Assembly: GCF_030684215.1 (NCBI RefSeq)
Contig: NZ_JAUXOV010000016.1
Location: 1-42,538 of the forward strand
Length of the DNA: 42,538 bases
Reading direction: 5' to 3'
Source: Pseudotabrizicola sp.
GTDB taxonomy: Bacteria > Pseudomonadota > Alphaproteobacteria > Rhodobacterales > Rhodobacteraceae
Below, one piece after another: positions 8,834 to 17,279 of the stretch. A program made the position numbers and the translations under genes. Positions within the stretch are counted from its first letter, which is position 1; every line of letters starts with the position of its first letter. The notes under the pieces were generated by a model that did no database searches, was not told the DNA's origin, and saw only the letters and a list, made by a program, of their open reading frames with translations.

Positions 8834-10006
8834 ATGAACATCCAGACGCCCAAACCCCAGCGCACCCCAGTTTGGCTGAATGCCGACAGCGGCGACTTCG
8901 AAACCTTTCGTGAGATTGTCGGCCAGACGGCAAACCCCGCCGACACGCCGCACGCCGCGCAGGTGATACGCAACATCCCGATCTACGAAGGCGCGTCAGT
9001 TGATGCCGCCTCCGCCGATCCGGCAACCCGTCAGGCGATGATGGAGGAATGGGCAGATGTCTTCGCCCATGGAGCGGGGATCATCGTGATCCGTCAGGGG
9101 CTTGCCGATCACGCCGTGATTGACCGCGCCAGCATCGTGTTCGACCAGATCATCGCGGACGAGAAACAGGCTGCCAAGGGCGGCGGCGACCATTTCGCCA
9201 AACCGGGTGCGAATGACCGGATCTGGAACTCGCTGGAAAAGCATTGCCTTGCCGACCCCGCCAACTTTGCCGCCTATTTCAGTTCGCAGGGCATCGCCAT
9301 GGCGGCCGAAGCCTGGCTCGGGCCAGCCTCGCAGATGACGGCTCAGGTCAACCGGGTGAATCCGGGCGGCGCTGCGCAGACCCCGCACCGCGACTATCAC
9401 CTCGGTTTCATGTCGGCGACGCGGATGGCGCAGTTTCCCGCCCATATCCATGCCGTGTCGCCCACTTTGACGCTGCAGGGCGCTGTGGCGCATTGTGATA
9501 TGCCGGTCGAGACCGGCCCGACGATGCTGTTGCCATTCTCGCAACAGTTCTACGAGGGTTACCTTGCCTTCTCGCGGCCCGAATTTCAGGCCTATTTCGC
9601 GGCGAATTATGTGCAGCTGCCGCTGCACAAGGGCGATCTCGTGTTCTTCAACCCCGCAGTGATGCACGGTGCGGGCACCAACCACACCACGGATCGGTTT
9701 CGCATGGTGAATCTGCTGCAAGTGTCGTCTGCCTTTGGCCGAGCGATGGAGACGGTCAACCGCACCCGCATGCTGCGCGCGCTTTATCCGGCGATACGGA
9801 CAGCGCGGGGGCTGAACATTGCCAACGTCATCGCAGCTTCGGCCGAGGGCTATCCGTTCCCCACCAATCTGGACAGCAACCCGCCCGTGGGTGGGCTTGC
9901 GCCGAAAACTCAGGCCGACTTTCTGCGCGAGGCGCTGGCGCAGGATCAGGGCGAGGACGCGTTCTTTGGCCTGCTCGACGCGCTTGACGCCAAGAACCGG
10001 TCTTAG
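8834..10006 (+). CDS. Phytanoyl-CoA dioxygenase (PhyH)-family Fe(II)/2-oxoglutarate enzyme
   Basis: 390 aa from the ATG at 8834, preceded by GGAGGAGG; the longer frame from 8768 lacks a ribosome-binding site and crosses the operator region. The iron ligands are visible: H185 and D187 in PHRDYH, and distal H278 in MHGAG, with an Arg at 288-290 (RFR) placed to bind 2-oxoglutarate. This is the PhyH double-stranded beta-helix pattern. The substrate is unknown. It is followed after 8 bp by an SDR dehydrogenase and controlled, by position, by the divergent LacI regulator, suggesting hydroxylation then oxidation of a small polar molecule rather than fatty-acid metabolism. Confidence 0.88.
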   Translation: MNIQTPKPQRTPVWLNADSGDFETFREIVGQTANPADTPHAAQVIRNIPIYEGASVDAASADPATRQAMMEEWADVFAHGAGIIVIRQGLADHAVIDRASIVFDQIIADEKQAAKGGGDHFAKPGANDRIWNSLEKHCLADPANFAAYFSSQGIAMAAEAWLGPASQMTAQVNRVNPGGAAQTPHRDYHLGFMSATRMAQFPAHIHAVSPTLTLQGAVAHCDMPVETGPTMLLPFSQQFYEGYLAFSRPEFQAYFAANYVQLPLHKGDLVFFNPAVMHGAGTNHTTDRFRMVNLLQVSSAFGRAMETVNRTRMLRALYPAIRTARGLNIANVIAASAEGYPFPTNLDSNPPVGGLAPKTQADFLREALAQDQGEDAFFGLLDALDAKNRS

Positions 10007-10014
10007 GGCGCACA

Positions 10015-10827
10015 ATGAACCGGATCGACGGAAAGATTGCGCTGGTCACCGGCGGCACCCAGGGTCTGGGGGCCGCCATCGCCCGTCTGTTTGTCACTGC
10101 GGGTGCTGCGGGCGTCGCGATTGTCGGCCGTGATCAGCCCAAGGGCGACGCACTGGCCAGCGAGATCATGTCCAATAGCGGCGTGCCGGTGCAGATGATC
10201 ACAGCCGACCTGGGCGAGATGGCGGATGTCATGCGCGTTGTCGCGACCGCCGAAGCGCGGTTCGGGCGGATCGACATTCTGGTCAATGCGGCGGGCCTTA
10301 CCGATCGTGGCAACTTACTGAACACGTCGCCCGACTTGTTCGACCGGATCTTTGCCGTCAACGTCCGTGCGCCGTTCTTTTTGATGCAGGAAGCGGTGAA
10401 GTGCATGGCGCGGGCGGGGGTTGACGGGCGGATCCTCAACATCGGCTCCGCCTCGGAACGCGCTGGACAGCCGTTCCTTGCGGCCTATTCGGCATCTAAA
10501 GGCGCGCTGGCCACGCTGACCCGCAATTCCGGCTTTGCGCTGATGCGCAACCGCGTTCGGGTCAACCAACTGGATATCGGCTGGATGCTGTCGGAAAATG
10601 AAAAGACGACCCAACTCCAGGAATCGGGCGATCCGGCCTGGCAGGAAAAGGCCGAAGCCGCGTTGCCGTTCGGCCGGCTTCTGGACCCCGAAGAGGTGGC
10701 CAAAGCGGTCTTGTGGATGGTTTCGGATGACAGCGGCATGATGACGGGTGCTGTGGTGCATTTCGACCAATCGGTCTGGGGCGGCTATGACGGCCAAGCC
10801 CCGTCACCCGCCAGACCGCTGGAATAG
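10015..10827 (+). CDS. SDR-family oxidoreductase
   Basis: A 270-aa short-chain dehydrogenase. The cofactor motif TGGTQGLG is near residue 13, NAAG marks the central strand, and the catalytic Ser/YSASK set (IGSAS...AAYSASK) is intact. It starts 8 bp after the dioxygenase stop, so the two are co-transcribed and probably act in one pathway. The C-terminus (YDGQAPSPARPLE) extends slightly beyond the usual end. Specific substrate not determinable. Confidence 0.9.
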   Translation: MNRIDGKIALVTGGTQGLGAAIARLFVTAGAAGVAIVGRDQPKGDALASEIMSNSGVPVQMITADLGEMADVMRVVATAEARFGRIDILVNAAGLTDRGNLLNTSPDLFDRIFAVNVRAPFFLMQEAVKCMARAGVDGRILNIGSASERAGQPFLAAYSASKGALATLTRNSGFALMRNRVRVNQLDIGWMLSENEKTTQLQESGDPAWQEKAEAALPFGRLLDPEEVAKAVLWMVSDDSGMMTGAVVHFDQSVWGGYDGQAPSPARPLE

Positions 10828-10890
10828 GTTTCGGCACGGCACTATACGCAGACAGCACTGAAAGACGTGCTAACGACGGAAGAAAGATTG

Positions 10891-11952
10891 ATGTCACGGC
10901 TATTCGACACCCTCAAAATTGGCAGTCTGGAGCTGCCGAACCGCATCATTATGGCGCCCCTGACGCGCATGCGGGCAGGCAGCGAGCGTGTACCAAATGC
11001 GATGATGGCGGAATATTACCAGCAGCGGGCAAGCGCGGGCCTGATCTTGAGCGAGGCAACGTCTGTTTCGCCGCAAGGTGTTGGCTATCGGGGAACGCCC
11101 GGCTTGTGGAACGATGCGCAGGTCGTCGGCTGGAAACTCGTCACCACGGCCGTGCATGAAGCTGGCGGCCGTATTTTCTCGCAACTTTGGCACGTCGGTC
11201 GCATTTCCGACCCAGAATTGCTCGGCGGCCAACTGCCCGTTGCGCCGAGCGCGATTGCGGCAGCCGGGCATGTTTCAACGCTCCGGCCAAAGCGGCCCCA
11301 TCCGGTGCCGCGCCCTCTTCGGACAGACGAAATTCCCAAAATCGTGGCAGATTTCCGTCACGGGGCAGAAAATGCCATGCGGGCGAGGTTTGATGGCGTC
11401 GAGCTGCATGCGGCAAATGGCTATCTGATCGACCAATTTTTGCAGGACAAAACCAATCACCGCACCGATCACTACGGCGGATCGGTTGAGAACCGCGCCC
11501 GCTTCCTGCTTGAAATCCTAGATGCAGCTATCGAGGTCTGGGGTGCGGATCGGGTGGGGGTCCATCTTCGGCCCCGCGGTGAAGAACACGACATGGGCGA
11601 CAGCAACCCCAAAGCTATTTTCGGCTATGTCGCTGACGAGCTCAAAAAGCGCCAAATCGCCTTTATCTTCGTGCGAGAGACCGAAGGCCATGACAGCCTT
11701 CTAGGGGAAATTAAGCGCCGATTTGGCGGACCTGTCATCGCTAACGAACTGATGACCAAAGAGGACGGCGAACTTTTTATTGAAGCTGGTTCTGCCGATG
11801 CTCTGGCCTTTGGCCGCGACTATATCGCTACTCCCGATCTCGTTGAACGTCTCACGTTGGGTTTGCCCTTCAATCAGCAGAACAAGGAAACATTCTACGG
11901 GGAAGGCCCGGAAGGATACACCGACTATCCCCGCATGGTGCCGGGCGGTTGA
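10891..11952 (+). CDS. nemA: Old yellow enzyme / N-ethylmaleimide reductase-like flavoenzyme
   Basis: 353 aa from the ATG at 10891 (GGAAGAAAG upstream). An FMN-dependent TIM-barrel ene-reductase: IIMAPLTRMRA at the N-terminus, substrate-binding H173 and N176 in ELHAANGYL, and HYGGSVENR for FMN/active-site structure. It would reduce activated C=C bonds (enones, maleimides, nitro compounds) with NAD(P)H. One oddity: the strand usually reading GVRLSP reads GVHLRPRG here, so the conserved Arg is His; this may weaken FMN binding or reflect divergence. It follows the SDR by 63 bp on the same strand but probably has its own promoter. The symbol is a family name, not an orthology claim. Confidence 0.85.
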   Translation: MSRLFDTLKIGSLELPNRIIMAPLTRMRAGSERVPNAMMAEYYQQRASAGLILSEATSVSPQGVGYRGTPGLWNDAQVVGWKLVTTAVHEAGGRIFSQLWHVGRISDPELLGGQLPVAPSAIAAAGHVSTLRPKRPHPVPRPLRTDEIPKIVADFRHGAENAMRARFDGVELHAANGYLIDQFLQDKTNHRTDHYGGSVENRARFLLEILDAAIEVWGADRVGVHLRPRGEEHDMGDSNPKAIFGYVADELKKRQIAFIFVRETEGHDSLLGEIKRRFGGPVIANELMTKEDGELFIEAGSADALAFGRDYIATPDLVERLTLGLPFNQQNKETFYGEGPEGYTDYPRMVPGG

Positions 11953-12014
11953 TCTCACAAAGGGTATTGTTTATGTTGGGCGCTCGAAATGAAGCGTCCG
12001 TGGGCCTTGTGGCG

Positions 12015-12038
12015 CTAGTGTTCCACACCTGACACTAG
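12015..12038. repeat. Short inverted repeat after the nemA-like gene
   Basis: CTAGTGT (12015-12021) and ACACTAG (12032-12038) are exact reverse complements with a 10-bp spacer, 62 bp after the reductase stop. There is no U-run, so it may be an operator-type dyad rather than a terminator. Confidence 0.4.
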
Positions 12039-12157
12039 GTACCCATTGATGGAGCGTATCTTGCACGGTTCCGATATTCCCGAATGATTTTGTCAGATGA
12101 CGGCTGGGGGCCGTCCAGGTCTACCTGTGCCATAACGATCACCCTCGGCTACTGTCG

Positions 12158-12640
12158 CTATTGCGACGCTCTCCCGACACGCTCTTTAATGGCCTCACCG
12201 ATTTTTCCACCGAGTTCTTTCGCTGCACCAGTGGTGGAAGGCTTCGCGGCAAGGCACCGGGCAAGTCTGTAGCGCGCGCAGAACGTTGGGGTCGACCATG
12301 TCAGTCGCCGAGGCACTAACAAGAAGCTCCATCGCTGCCCTCAGAGACGATGGCGACGGCATCTGATCACGCGTTTCAATTGCGGCAATCAGATCGTCTG
12401 CCATGCGCGCCTCGAGCCAGGCAAATAGCTGGTGCGGCAGCGCATCACTTACGCTGCGGAGCCGTTCTAGACGGAGCGTCAGGGCCGTTACCTGACGTTC
12501 AACTGCTTTCAGCAAGGCCTCGTGCAGGTCGCGCGCCGTTTCCAGGACCTCCGCCCGCCACTCACTTCTGATCTCCCGGTCCAGCAAATCATGCGCCCGC
12601 CCCGTGCTTAGTAGTGCCGCAACCCCTGCAACCGGCCCCA
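12158..12640 (-). pseudogene. Frameshifted gene remnant, unknown family
   Basis: A minus-strand frame begins near GALILGPVAGVAALL, continues through DREIRSEWRAEVLETARDLH and a helical region, and reads into MVDPNVLRALQTCPV before losing coding character. In the next frame a plausible C-terminus appears (RLARCLAAKPSTTGAAKELG, then KIGEAIKERVGRASQ) and stops at 12158. The best explanation is one gene with an indel near 12270. The 5' end is also missing: it abuts a fragment of an unrelated gene near 12650 on the other strand. Family not recognised. Confidence 0.5.
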
Positions 12641-12654
12641 GGATCAGCGCCCCG

Positions 12655-12834
12655 GAAGGGATCCTGAACGTGAACCCTGATCGGCTGACCGACTTTGTCG
12701 AGTATGATCCGGCCTATGCCATCAAGTTCACCATTCTGCGCCTGCGTCCTTGGGGCAGTGCTGGCGACGGCGATATTTTCGGAGCACAGCAATATGCGCC
12801 GTTCTTTGATGTGGAGGTGGATATTTGGGCCTGA
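12655..12834 (+). pseudogene. DUF4387 C-terminal fragment
   Basis: The frame RLTDFVEYDPAYAIKFTI, then GDIFGAQQYAPFFDVEV, looks like the C-terminal part of DUF4387 proteins (pattern AIK.T..RP..SG..GD.D.FGAQQ.APL.D.E, from memory). The N-terminal part and start codon are absent, and the frame is cut near 12655 where the neighbouring remnant begins. These proteins normally accompany an AtuA-like gene, which is not present, so this is debris from a rearrangement. Confidence 0.5.
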
Positions 12835-12840
12835 TCCTTG

Positions 12841-12876
12841 CCCGGTCGCGCGGCATGACAGGTCTTGCCGCGCGAC
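12841..12876. terminator. Strong hairpin, possible terminator
   Basis: CGGTCGCGCGGCA and TGCCGCGCGACCG are exact reverse complements (13-bp stem, 10-nt loop). It lies between the DUF4387 remnant and the 3' end of the RpiB-like gene, about 140 bp beyond that gene's stop. No clear U-tract on either strand, so termination is inferred from stem strength and position. Confidence 0.5.
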
Positions 12877-13014
12877 CGGACTGACCGAAAAGCAAAAGCA
12901 AAGACCCTGTTGATGAAAGTCAACCGCTGCCCATCGGCAGTTTGTGCGCAGTCGCAACAGGGGGCGCTTGATCGCGCCTCCCGCTGTCACGCTCTTTCTG
13001 GGCCGCCCACGGCG

Positions 13015-13476
13015 TCAGCGGCGGTTGTATTTCGCGTCAACGTCGTCAATAGCAGTGACATTTCCTGCGGATTTGCCTGCCGCATCAAACTGCATCGTCT
13101 GGGCAAGCCATGCGTCAGCGATGGCCTTGGCAAGCTCGGCCCCGATCACCCGTGCGCCCATGGTTATAATCTGAGCGTTGTTCGACAAGGCCGCTCGTTC
13201 GGCGGAATAGGTGTCATGTGTCAGCGCAGCGCGGATGCCGGGCACCTTGTTGGCCGCAATGCACACGCCGATCCCCGTGCCGCAGCACAGGATCGCACGG
13301 TCATATGTGCCCGAAATCACCGCATTTGCCACGCGCTCTGACAGGGTTGCATAGAACGGGTCCAGCATATCATCCATGCGGCTGATCTCAAAAACCTCGT
13401 GCTTGGCCTTCAGATGGTCGGCCAGCACCTTGGCCAAACCCTCCCCCGCGCTGTCGCCTGCTATTGCCAGTTTCAT
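13015..13476 (-). CDS. RpiB/LacAB-family sugar-phosphate isomerase (DerI-like)
   Basis: 153 aa. [10 protein letters not shown] at the N-terminus, the active-site CGTGIG with C65 and T67, [11 protein letters not shown] and [15 protein letters not shown] are those of the RpiB family. RpiB proper isomerises ribose 5-phosphate, but members with the [10 protein letters not shown] start are, from memory, associated with erythrulose 4-phosphate isomerisation to erythrose 4-phosphate. The neighbourhood (polyol SDR, two DhaK/DhaL kinase sets, ABC importer) supports that reading. It is divergent from the ABC operon across a 182-bp region with repeated TTGACATTTG sites, so it is probably co-regulated with it. 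Confidence 0.88.
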   Translation of the reverse strand: MKLAIAGDSAGEGLAKVLADHLKAKHEVFEISRMDDMLDPFYATLSERVANAVISGTYDRAILCCGTGIGVCIAANKVPGIRAALTHDTYSAERAALSNNAQIITMGARVIGAELAKAIADAWLAQTMQFDAAGKSAGNVTAIDDVDAKYNRR

Positions 13477-13579
13477 CTTTGTTTCCTTTGGGTTTGGCGG
13501 CAGGTGTCGCCAGAATATCCCTTGCTACAGATCAATTCTCTATAGATTCCTCACAACAAAATCAATTGTCAGATTCATG

Positions 13580-13635
13580 TTGACATTTGGAGGGCCCCCG
13601 CTAGCTTACAAAAGACGAAGCAGGTTTGACATTTG
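13580..13635 (+). promoter_or_regulatory. Direct repeats TTGACATTTG in divergent promoter
   Basis: TTGACATTTG occurs at 13580-13589 and again at 13626-13635 (46-bp period); the first copy is preceded by ATTGTCA, giving a TGTCA/TGACA dyad. They lie between the isomerase and ABC ATPase starts. They may be binding sites for the SorC-DhaK regulator encoded at the end of the locus; TTGACA may also serve as a -35 element. Confidence 0.45.
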
Positions 13636-13658
13636 TAACGGGACTGCCGGGGGAGCCG

Positions 13659-15137
13659 ATGACACCAATCTTGGAAGTAGAGGGGCTTGCAAAAAGCTTC
13701 TCTGGCGTGCCGGCGCTGATCGACGGCAGTTTCCGGTTGGAGGCGGGGTCTGTGCATGCCCTTTGCGGTGGCAATGGTGCGGGGAAATCCACGTTTTTAA
13801 AAATAATTATGGGGCTTCACCATCGCGATGCCGGCAGTGTCCGGCTGAACGGGCGCGAGGTCAGCTTTGCCAACCCCTCCGACGCTTTGCACAACGGCAT
13901 CGCAATCGTCGAACAAGAACTGTCGCCGGTGCCCGCAATGTCTGTGGCCGAAAATATCTATATGGGCCGTGAGCCGTTGCGCAGTTTTGGCCGGATCGAT
14001 TTTCAAATGCTGAACCGCCAGACGCAGGACTTGCTTGACGGGTTCAGCTTTGCCATCCGCGCAAATGATCTGATGATGGATCTGACCGTGGCGCAGACCC
14101 AACTGGTCGAAATCGCCAAAGCGCTCAGCTATGACGCCGAGGTGATCATTCTGGACGAGCCCACCTCTGCCTTGGGCGAGGCGGAGGCAGATCACCTTTT
14201 CGAGGCCATCGCGACACTGAAGGCCAAGGGAAAGGGTATTATCTATGTCAGTCACCGCCTGTCCGAAATCTTTGCGATTGCCGATCATTACACGGTGTTT
14301 CGCGACGGCAGGTTTGTTCAGAACGGCGCCATCGATGCGATTGACAAGGAACAGCTGATCCAGCTGATCGTGGGCCGCCCCCTAAGCGAGGAATTCATCA
14401 AGGAAAACACCCCCAGCGACAAGATTGCGCTGCGGGTGCACGGGCTTGCAGCGCGGCGCGGGGTCAGTGATCTGTCCTTTGATCTGCATGAAGGCGAGAT
14501 TCTGGGTCTCTATGGCCTTATGGGGTCTGGCCGTACCGAGGTGCTGGAACGCCTGTTCGGCCTGTCGCACGAGCCGGGTGGCCGGATCGAGATCAACGGC
14601 AGCGAAGCGTGCATCGCCGGACCCAAAGACGCCATCGCCGCAGGCATCGCTTTGGTGACCGAAGATCGCAAACAGACCGGACTGGTGCTGTCTGCCAGCG
14701 TCCGGGATAATCTGTGCCTGTCAAGTCTGGGGGCATTGTCGGTGGCCGGCTACATGCGACGCAACCGCGAAGCGGAGCAGGCAGCAAACATGACCAGTCT
14801 GCTGAAAATCAAGACCGCCAGCGACGCGCTGATGGTCGAGAACCTGTCGGGCGGTAACCAGCAAAAGGTTGTGCTTGGCAAATGGCTGATGACCGCGCCA
14901 AAGGTTTTGCTGCTGGATGAGCCGACTCGCGGGGTCGATGTGGGTGCCAAGCGTGAAATCTACCGCGTGATGTCAGATTTTGCGCGGGCTGGTGGCGCGG
15001 TGATCATGGTGTCATCGGAAACAGAAGAAATTCTGGGAATGGCAGATCGCGTCATCGTGCTGCGCAATGGCCGAAACGTTGGCGAATTGGAGCGCGCGGC
15101 ATTGTCGGCCGAAGTTCTTCTGCACCTCGCCGCCTGA
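13659..15137 (+). CDS. Sugar ABC transporter ATP-binding protein (RbsA/MglA type)
   Basis: 492 aa from the ATG at 13659, preceded by GGGGGAG; the longer frame from 13626 overlaps a regulatory repeat. Two tandem nucleotide-binding domains, as in ribose/galactose importers: Walker A GGNGAGKST and Walker B VIILDEPTSA in the first half, then a second half with LSGGNQQKVVLGKW and LLLDEPTRGVDVGAKRE. It energises uptake by the permease and binding protein that follow. First gene of the plus-strand catabolic operon. Confidence 0.94.
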   Translation: MTPILEVEGLAKSFSGVPALIDGSFRLEAGSVHALCGGNGAGKSTFLKIIMGLHHRDAGSVRLNGREVSFANPSDALHNGIAIVEQELSPVPAMSVAENIYMGREPLRSFGRIDFQMLNRQTQDLLDGFSFAIRANDLMMDLTVAQTQLVEIAKALSYDAEVIILDEPTSALGEAEADHLFEAIATLKAKGKGIIYVSHRLSEIFAIADHYTVFRDGRFVQNGAIDAIDKEQLIQLIVGRPLSEEFIKENTPSDKIALRVHGLAARRGVSDLSFDLHEGEILGLYGLMGSGRTEVLERLFGLSHEPGGRIEINGSEACIAGPKDAIAAGIALVTEDRKQTGLVLSASVRDNLCLSSLGALSVAGYMRRNREAEQAANMTSLLKIKTASDALMVENLSGGNQQKVVLGKWLMTAPKVLLLDEPTRGVDVGAKREIYRVMSDFARAGGAVIMVSSETEEILGMADRVIVLRNGRNVGELERAALSAEVLLHLAA

Positions 15138-15175
15138 TCCTTATCGTTACTTCGACAGACTGGAACTGGACAGCA

Positions 15176-16150
15176 ATGACCACTCAATCTTTGACCATCG
15201 GTAACATTCTCCAACGCTATGGCATCTTCATAGCGCTTGCGGTGGTGTGCATTGTTCTTGCCGTGATCAGCCAAAACTTTCTGTCAACGCGCAACATTCT
15301 GAACGTGCTGCGTCAGACCTCGATCAACGGGATCCTTGCGATTGGCATGACCTTTGTGATCCTGACGCGGGGGATTGATCTGTCTGTCGGGTCGGTTGTG
15401 GCGTTTGCAGGGATCGTGGCGGCCTCGTTCGCGACAACCGCCTCGACGGGAATGGTTGCGGGCGGGCCATACCCAACGCTGCTTGCGATTGCTGTCGGAC
15501 TGGCCGTCGGCATGTCCTGCGGTGCGGTGTCGGGGTTGATCGTGGCGCGGTTTCAGGTTCCGGCCTTTGTCGCGACCTTGGGGATGCTGTCTGCCGCGCG
15601 CGGCATGACGCTGATCTATTCAGGCGGGCGGCCCATTCCGGCGCTGACAGAAGAGTTCCGCTGGATCGGCACTGGCAGCATCTGGGGCATTCCGGTGCCG
15701 ATATTCCTGCTGCTTGGTACGTTTGCAGTTGCCCATTTCGTGCTGACCCAGACCCGGTTCGGTCGCCACATCTATGCCGTGGGTGGTAACCCGCATGCGG
15801 CCAAGGTCTCGGGCCTGCCGGTCAAGCGCATCCGCTTTACGGTCTATGTCATCGCAGGGGCGCTGGCCGGGCTTGCTGGGATGATCTTGTCGGCCCGCAC
15901 CGGATCTGCCTTGCCACAGGCAGGCATTGCTTACGAACTTGACGCCATCGCCGCCGTTGTCATTGGGGGCACGTCGCTTGCGGGGGGGGTGGGCCGGGTC
16001 ACGGGCACGCTGATCGGGGCGCTGCTGATCGGGGTCATGAACAACGGTCTCGATCTGATGGGGGTCGAATCTTATTATCAACAGGTCATCAAGGGCATCC
16101 TTATTGTGGCTGCCGTTATGCTTGACCGATCCAAGAACAAGCAGGACTGA
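15176..16150 (+). CDS. Sugar ABC transporter permease (RbsC type)
   Basis: 324 aa with about 8-10 hydrophobic helices. The segments LRQTSINGILAIGMTFVI, TRGIDLSVGSVVA and AAVVIGGTSLAGGVG are characteristic of the BPD_transp_2/RbsC family. It begins 38 bp after the ATPase gene and precedes the binding-protein gene, so it forms the membrane channel of this importer. Confidence 0.94.
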   Translation: MTTQSLTIGNILQRYGIFIALAVVCIVLAVISQNFLSTRNILNVLRQTSINGILAIGMTFVILTRGIDLSVGSVVAFAGIVAASFATTASTGMVAGGPYPTLLAIAVGLAVGMSCGAVSGLIVARFQVPAFVATLGMLSAARGMTLIYSGGRPIPALTEEFRWIGTGSIWGIPVPIFLLLGTFAVAHFVLTQTRFGRHIYAVGGNPHAAKVSGLPVKRIRFTVYVIAGALAGLAGMILSARTGSALPQAGIAYELDAIAAVVIGGTSLAGGVGRVTGTLIGALLIGVMNNGLDLMGVESYYQQVIKGILIVAAVMLDRSKNKQD

Positions 16151-16223
16151 CGTCCTTGACTTGGCCGATGGCAAGACTGGCCGTCGCAGCTTCTAAGCGC
16201 AATCCATGGGAGGAAAGACGCAG

Positions 16224-17207
16224 ATGACTAAGAAAATTCTGATGCTCGCAACCGCAATGTCGTTGGTGACCGGCGCCGCAATGGCGCAAGACAAGCCAAA
16301 GATCGGCGCGGCCCTGTACGGGCTGAACGCAGAGTTCATGCAACTTTGGGCGGCGGCTGCCGAACAGCACCCCGCCGTAAAACAGGGCCTTGTGGACCTG
16401 ACGGTGTTTGATGGCCGTTACGACGCACTGGTGCAGCAAGAACAGTTCGAGACAATGATCACCCAAGGCTATGACGCGATCATCTTCGCTCCAATCGACG
16501 CCGATGCAGGCGCGGCAGCCGTTGAAGCGGCGGTTGCGGCTGGCATCCCGGTGTTTGGCACCAACACAATGGCCAACACCGACAAGCTGTCATCCTATGT
16601 CGGTTCTGACGATGTGCAGTCGGGCTATATGGAGGCTAAATATCTGCTCGACAAGATCGGCTGCACCGGCAACGTTGTCATCATCGAAGGCCCCATTGGC
16701 CAGTCGGCACAGATCCAGCGGCTTGAAGGTAACCAGAAGGCACTAGCGGAATGCCCCGATGTCAAGGTTCTGGAACAGCAGACCGGCAACTGGAGCCGCG
16801 CCGAAGGTCAGACCCTGATGGAAAACTGGTTGACCAAGCACGGCGACGCAATCAACGGTGTGATCGGCCAGAATGACGAAATGGCACTGGGCGCGATCGA
16901 GGCGATCAAGGCGGCGGGAATGGACCCCAAAAGCCTTGTGATCGTAGGGATTGACGGCGTGACAGACGCGCTGCTGGCGGTCAAAGCCGGCGACATGGCG
17001 TCGATCCTGCAAGATGGCGCGGCACAGGCGCAAGGCTCGGTTGACCTTGCCATCGCCGCTGCGATGGAAGGCTATGAGCCGATGTCGGATATCTGGGCCC
17101 GCTACCCCGATATGCCATGGGCGGGCGGCAAAGCCGCACAATACATGGTGCCATGGACCCCGGTCACGCTTGAAAACGTAGACGCCTTGCTGGCAACCCG
17201 TCAGTAA
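16224..17207 (+). CDS. Sugar ABC transporter substrate-binding protein
   Basis: 327 aa from the ATG at 16224 (MTKKILM), with GGGAGGAAAG upstream; the ATG at 16206 overlaps that site. A Sec signal peptide is clear: lysines, hydrophobic core, cleavage after AMA at about residue 22. The mature part is a type-I periplasmic binding fold (Peripla_BP_4): AIIFAPIDADAGAAAVEAA, GVIGQNDEMALGAIEA and VIVGIDGVTDAL match the ribose/xylose-binding group. The ligand is probably a small polyol or sugar given the downstream enzymes. A hairpin follows the gene. Confidence 0.93.
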   Translation: MTKKILMLATAMSLVTGAAMAQDKPKIGAALYGLNAEFMQLWAAAAEQHPAVKQGLVDLTVFDGRYDALVQQEQFETMITQGYDAIIFAPIDADAGAAAVEAAVAAGIPVFGTNTMANTDKLSSYVGSDDVQSGYMEAKYLLDKIGCTGNVVIIEGPIGQSAQIQRLEGNQKALAECPDVKVLEQQTGNWSRAEGQTLMENWLTKHGDAINGVIGQNDEMALGAIEAIKAAGMDPKSLVIVGIDGVTDALLAVKAGDMASILQDGAAQAQGSVDLAIAAAMEGYEPMSDIWARYPDMPWAGGKAAQYMVPWTPVTLENVDALLATRQ

Positions 17208-17221
17208 ACGCATCAAAATCT

Positions 17222-17249
17222 CCCGGGGCGCGCTGTCTTGCGCCTCGGG
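17222..17249 (+). terminator. Intra-operon hairpin after the binding-protein gene
   Basis: CCCGGGGCGC and GCGCCTCGGG form a 10-bp stem with one G-U pair and an 8-nt loop, 15 bases after the stop. There is no U-run. Such hairpins often stabilise binding-protein mRNA or partly terminate, giving more binding protein than downstream enzymes. Confidence 0.55.
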
Positions 17250-17279
17250 GGTGTTGTCTGGAATAAAAGGAATGAAGGC

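Noticed and set aside
8996-10015. 339-aa minus-strand ORF
   Set aside because: Antisense shadow of the PhyH-type dioxygenase, which has intact iron-binding motifs.
12589-12990. 133-aa minus ORF crossing the graveyard
   Set aside because: Crosses the DUF4387 fragment and the 13-bp hairpin with no recognisable protein features.
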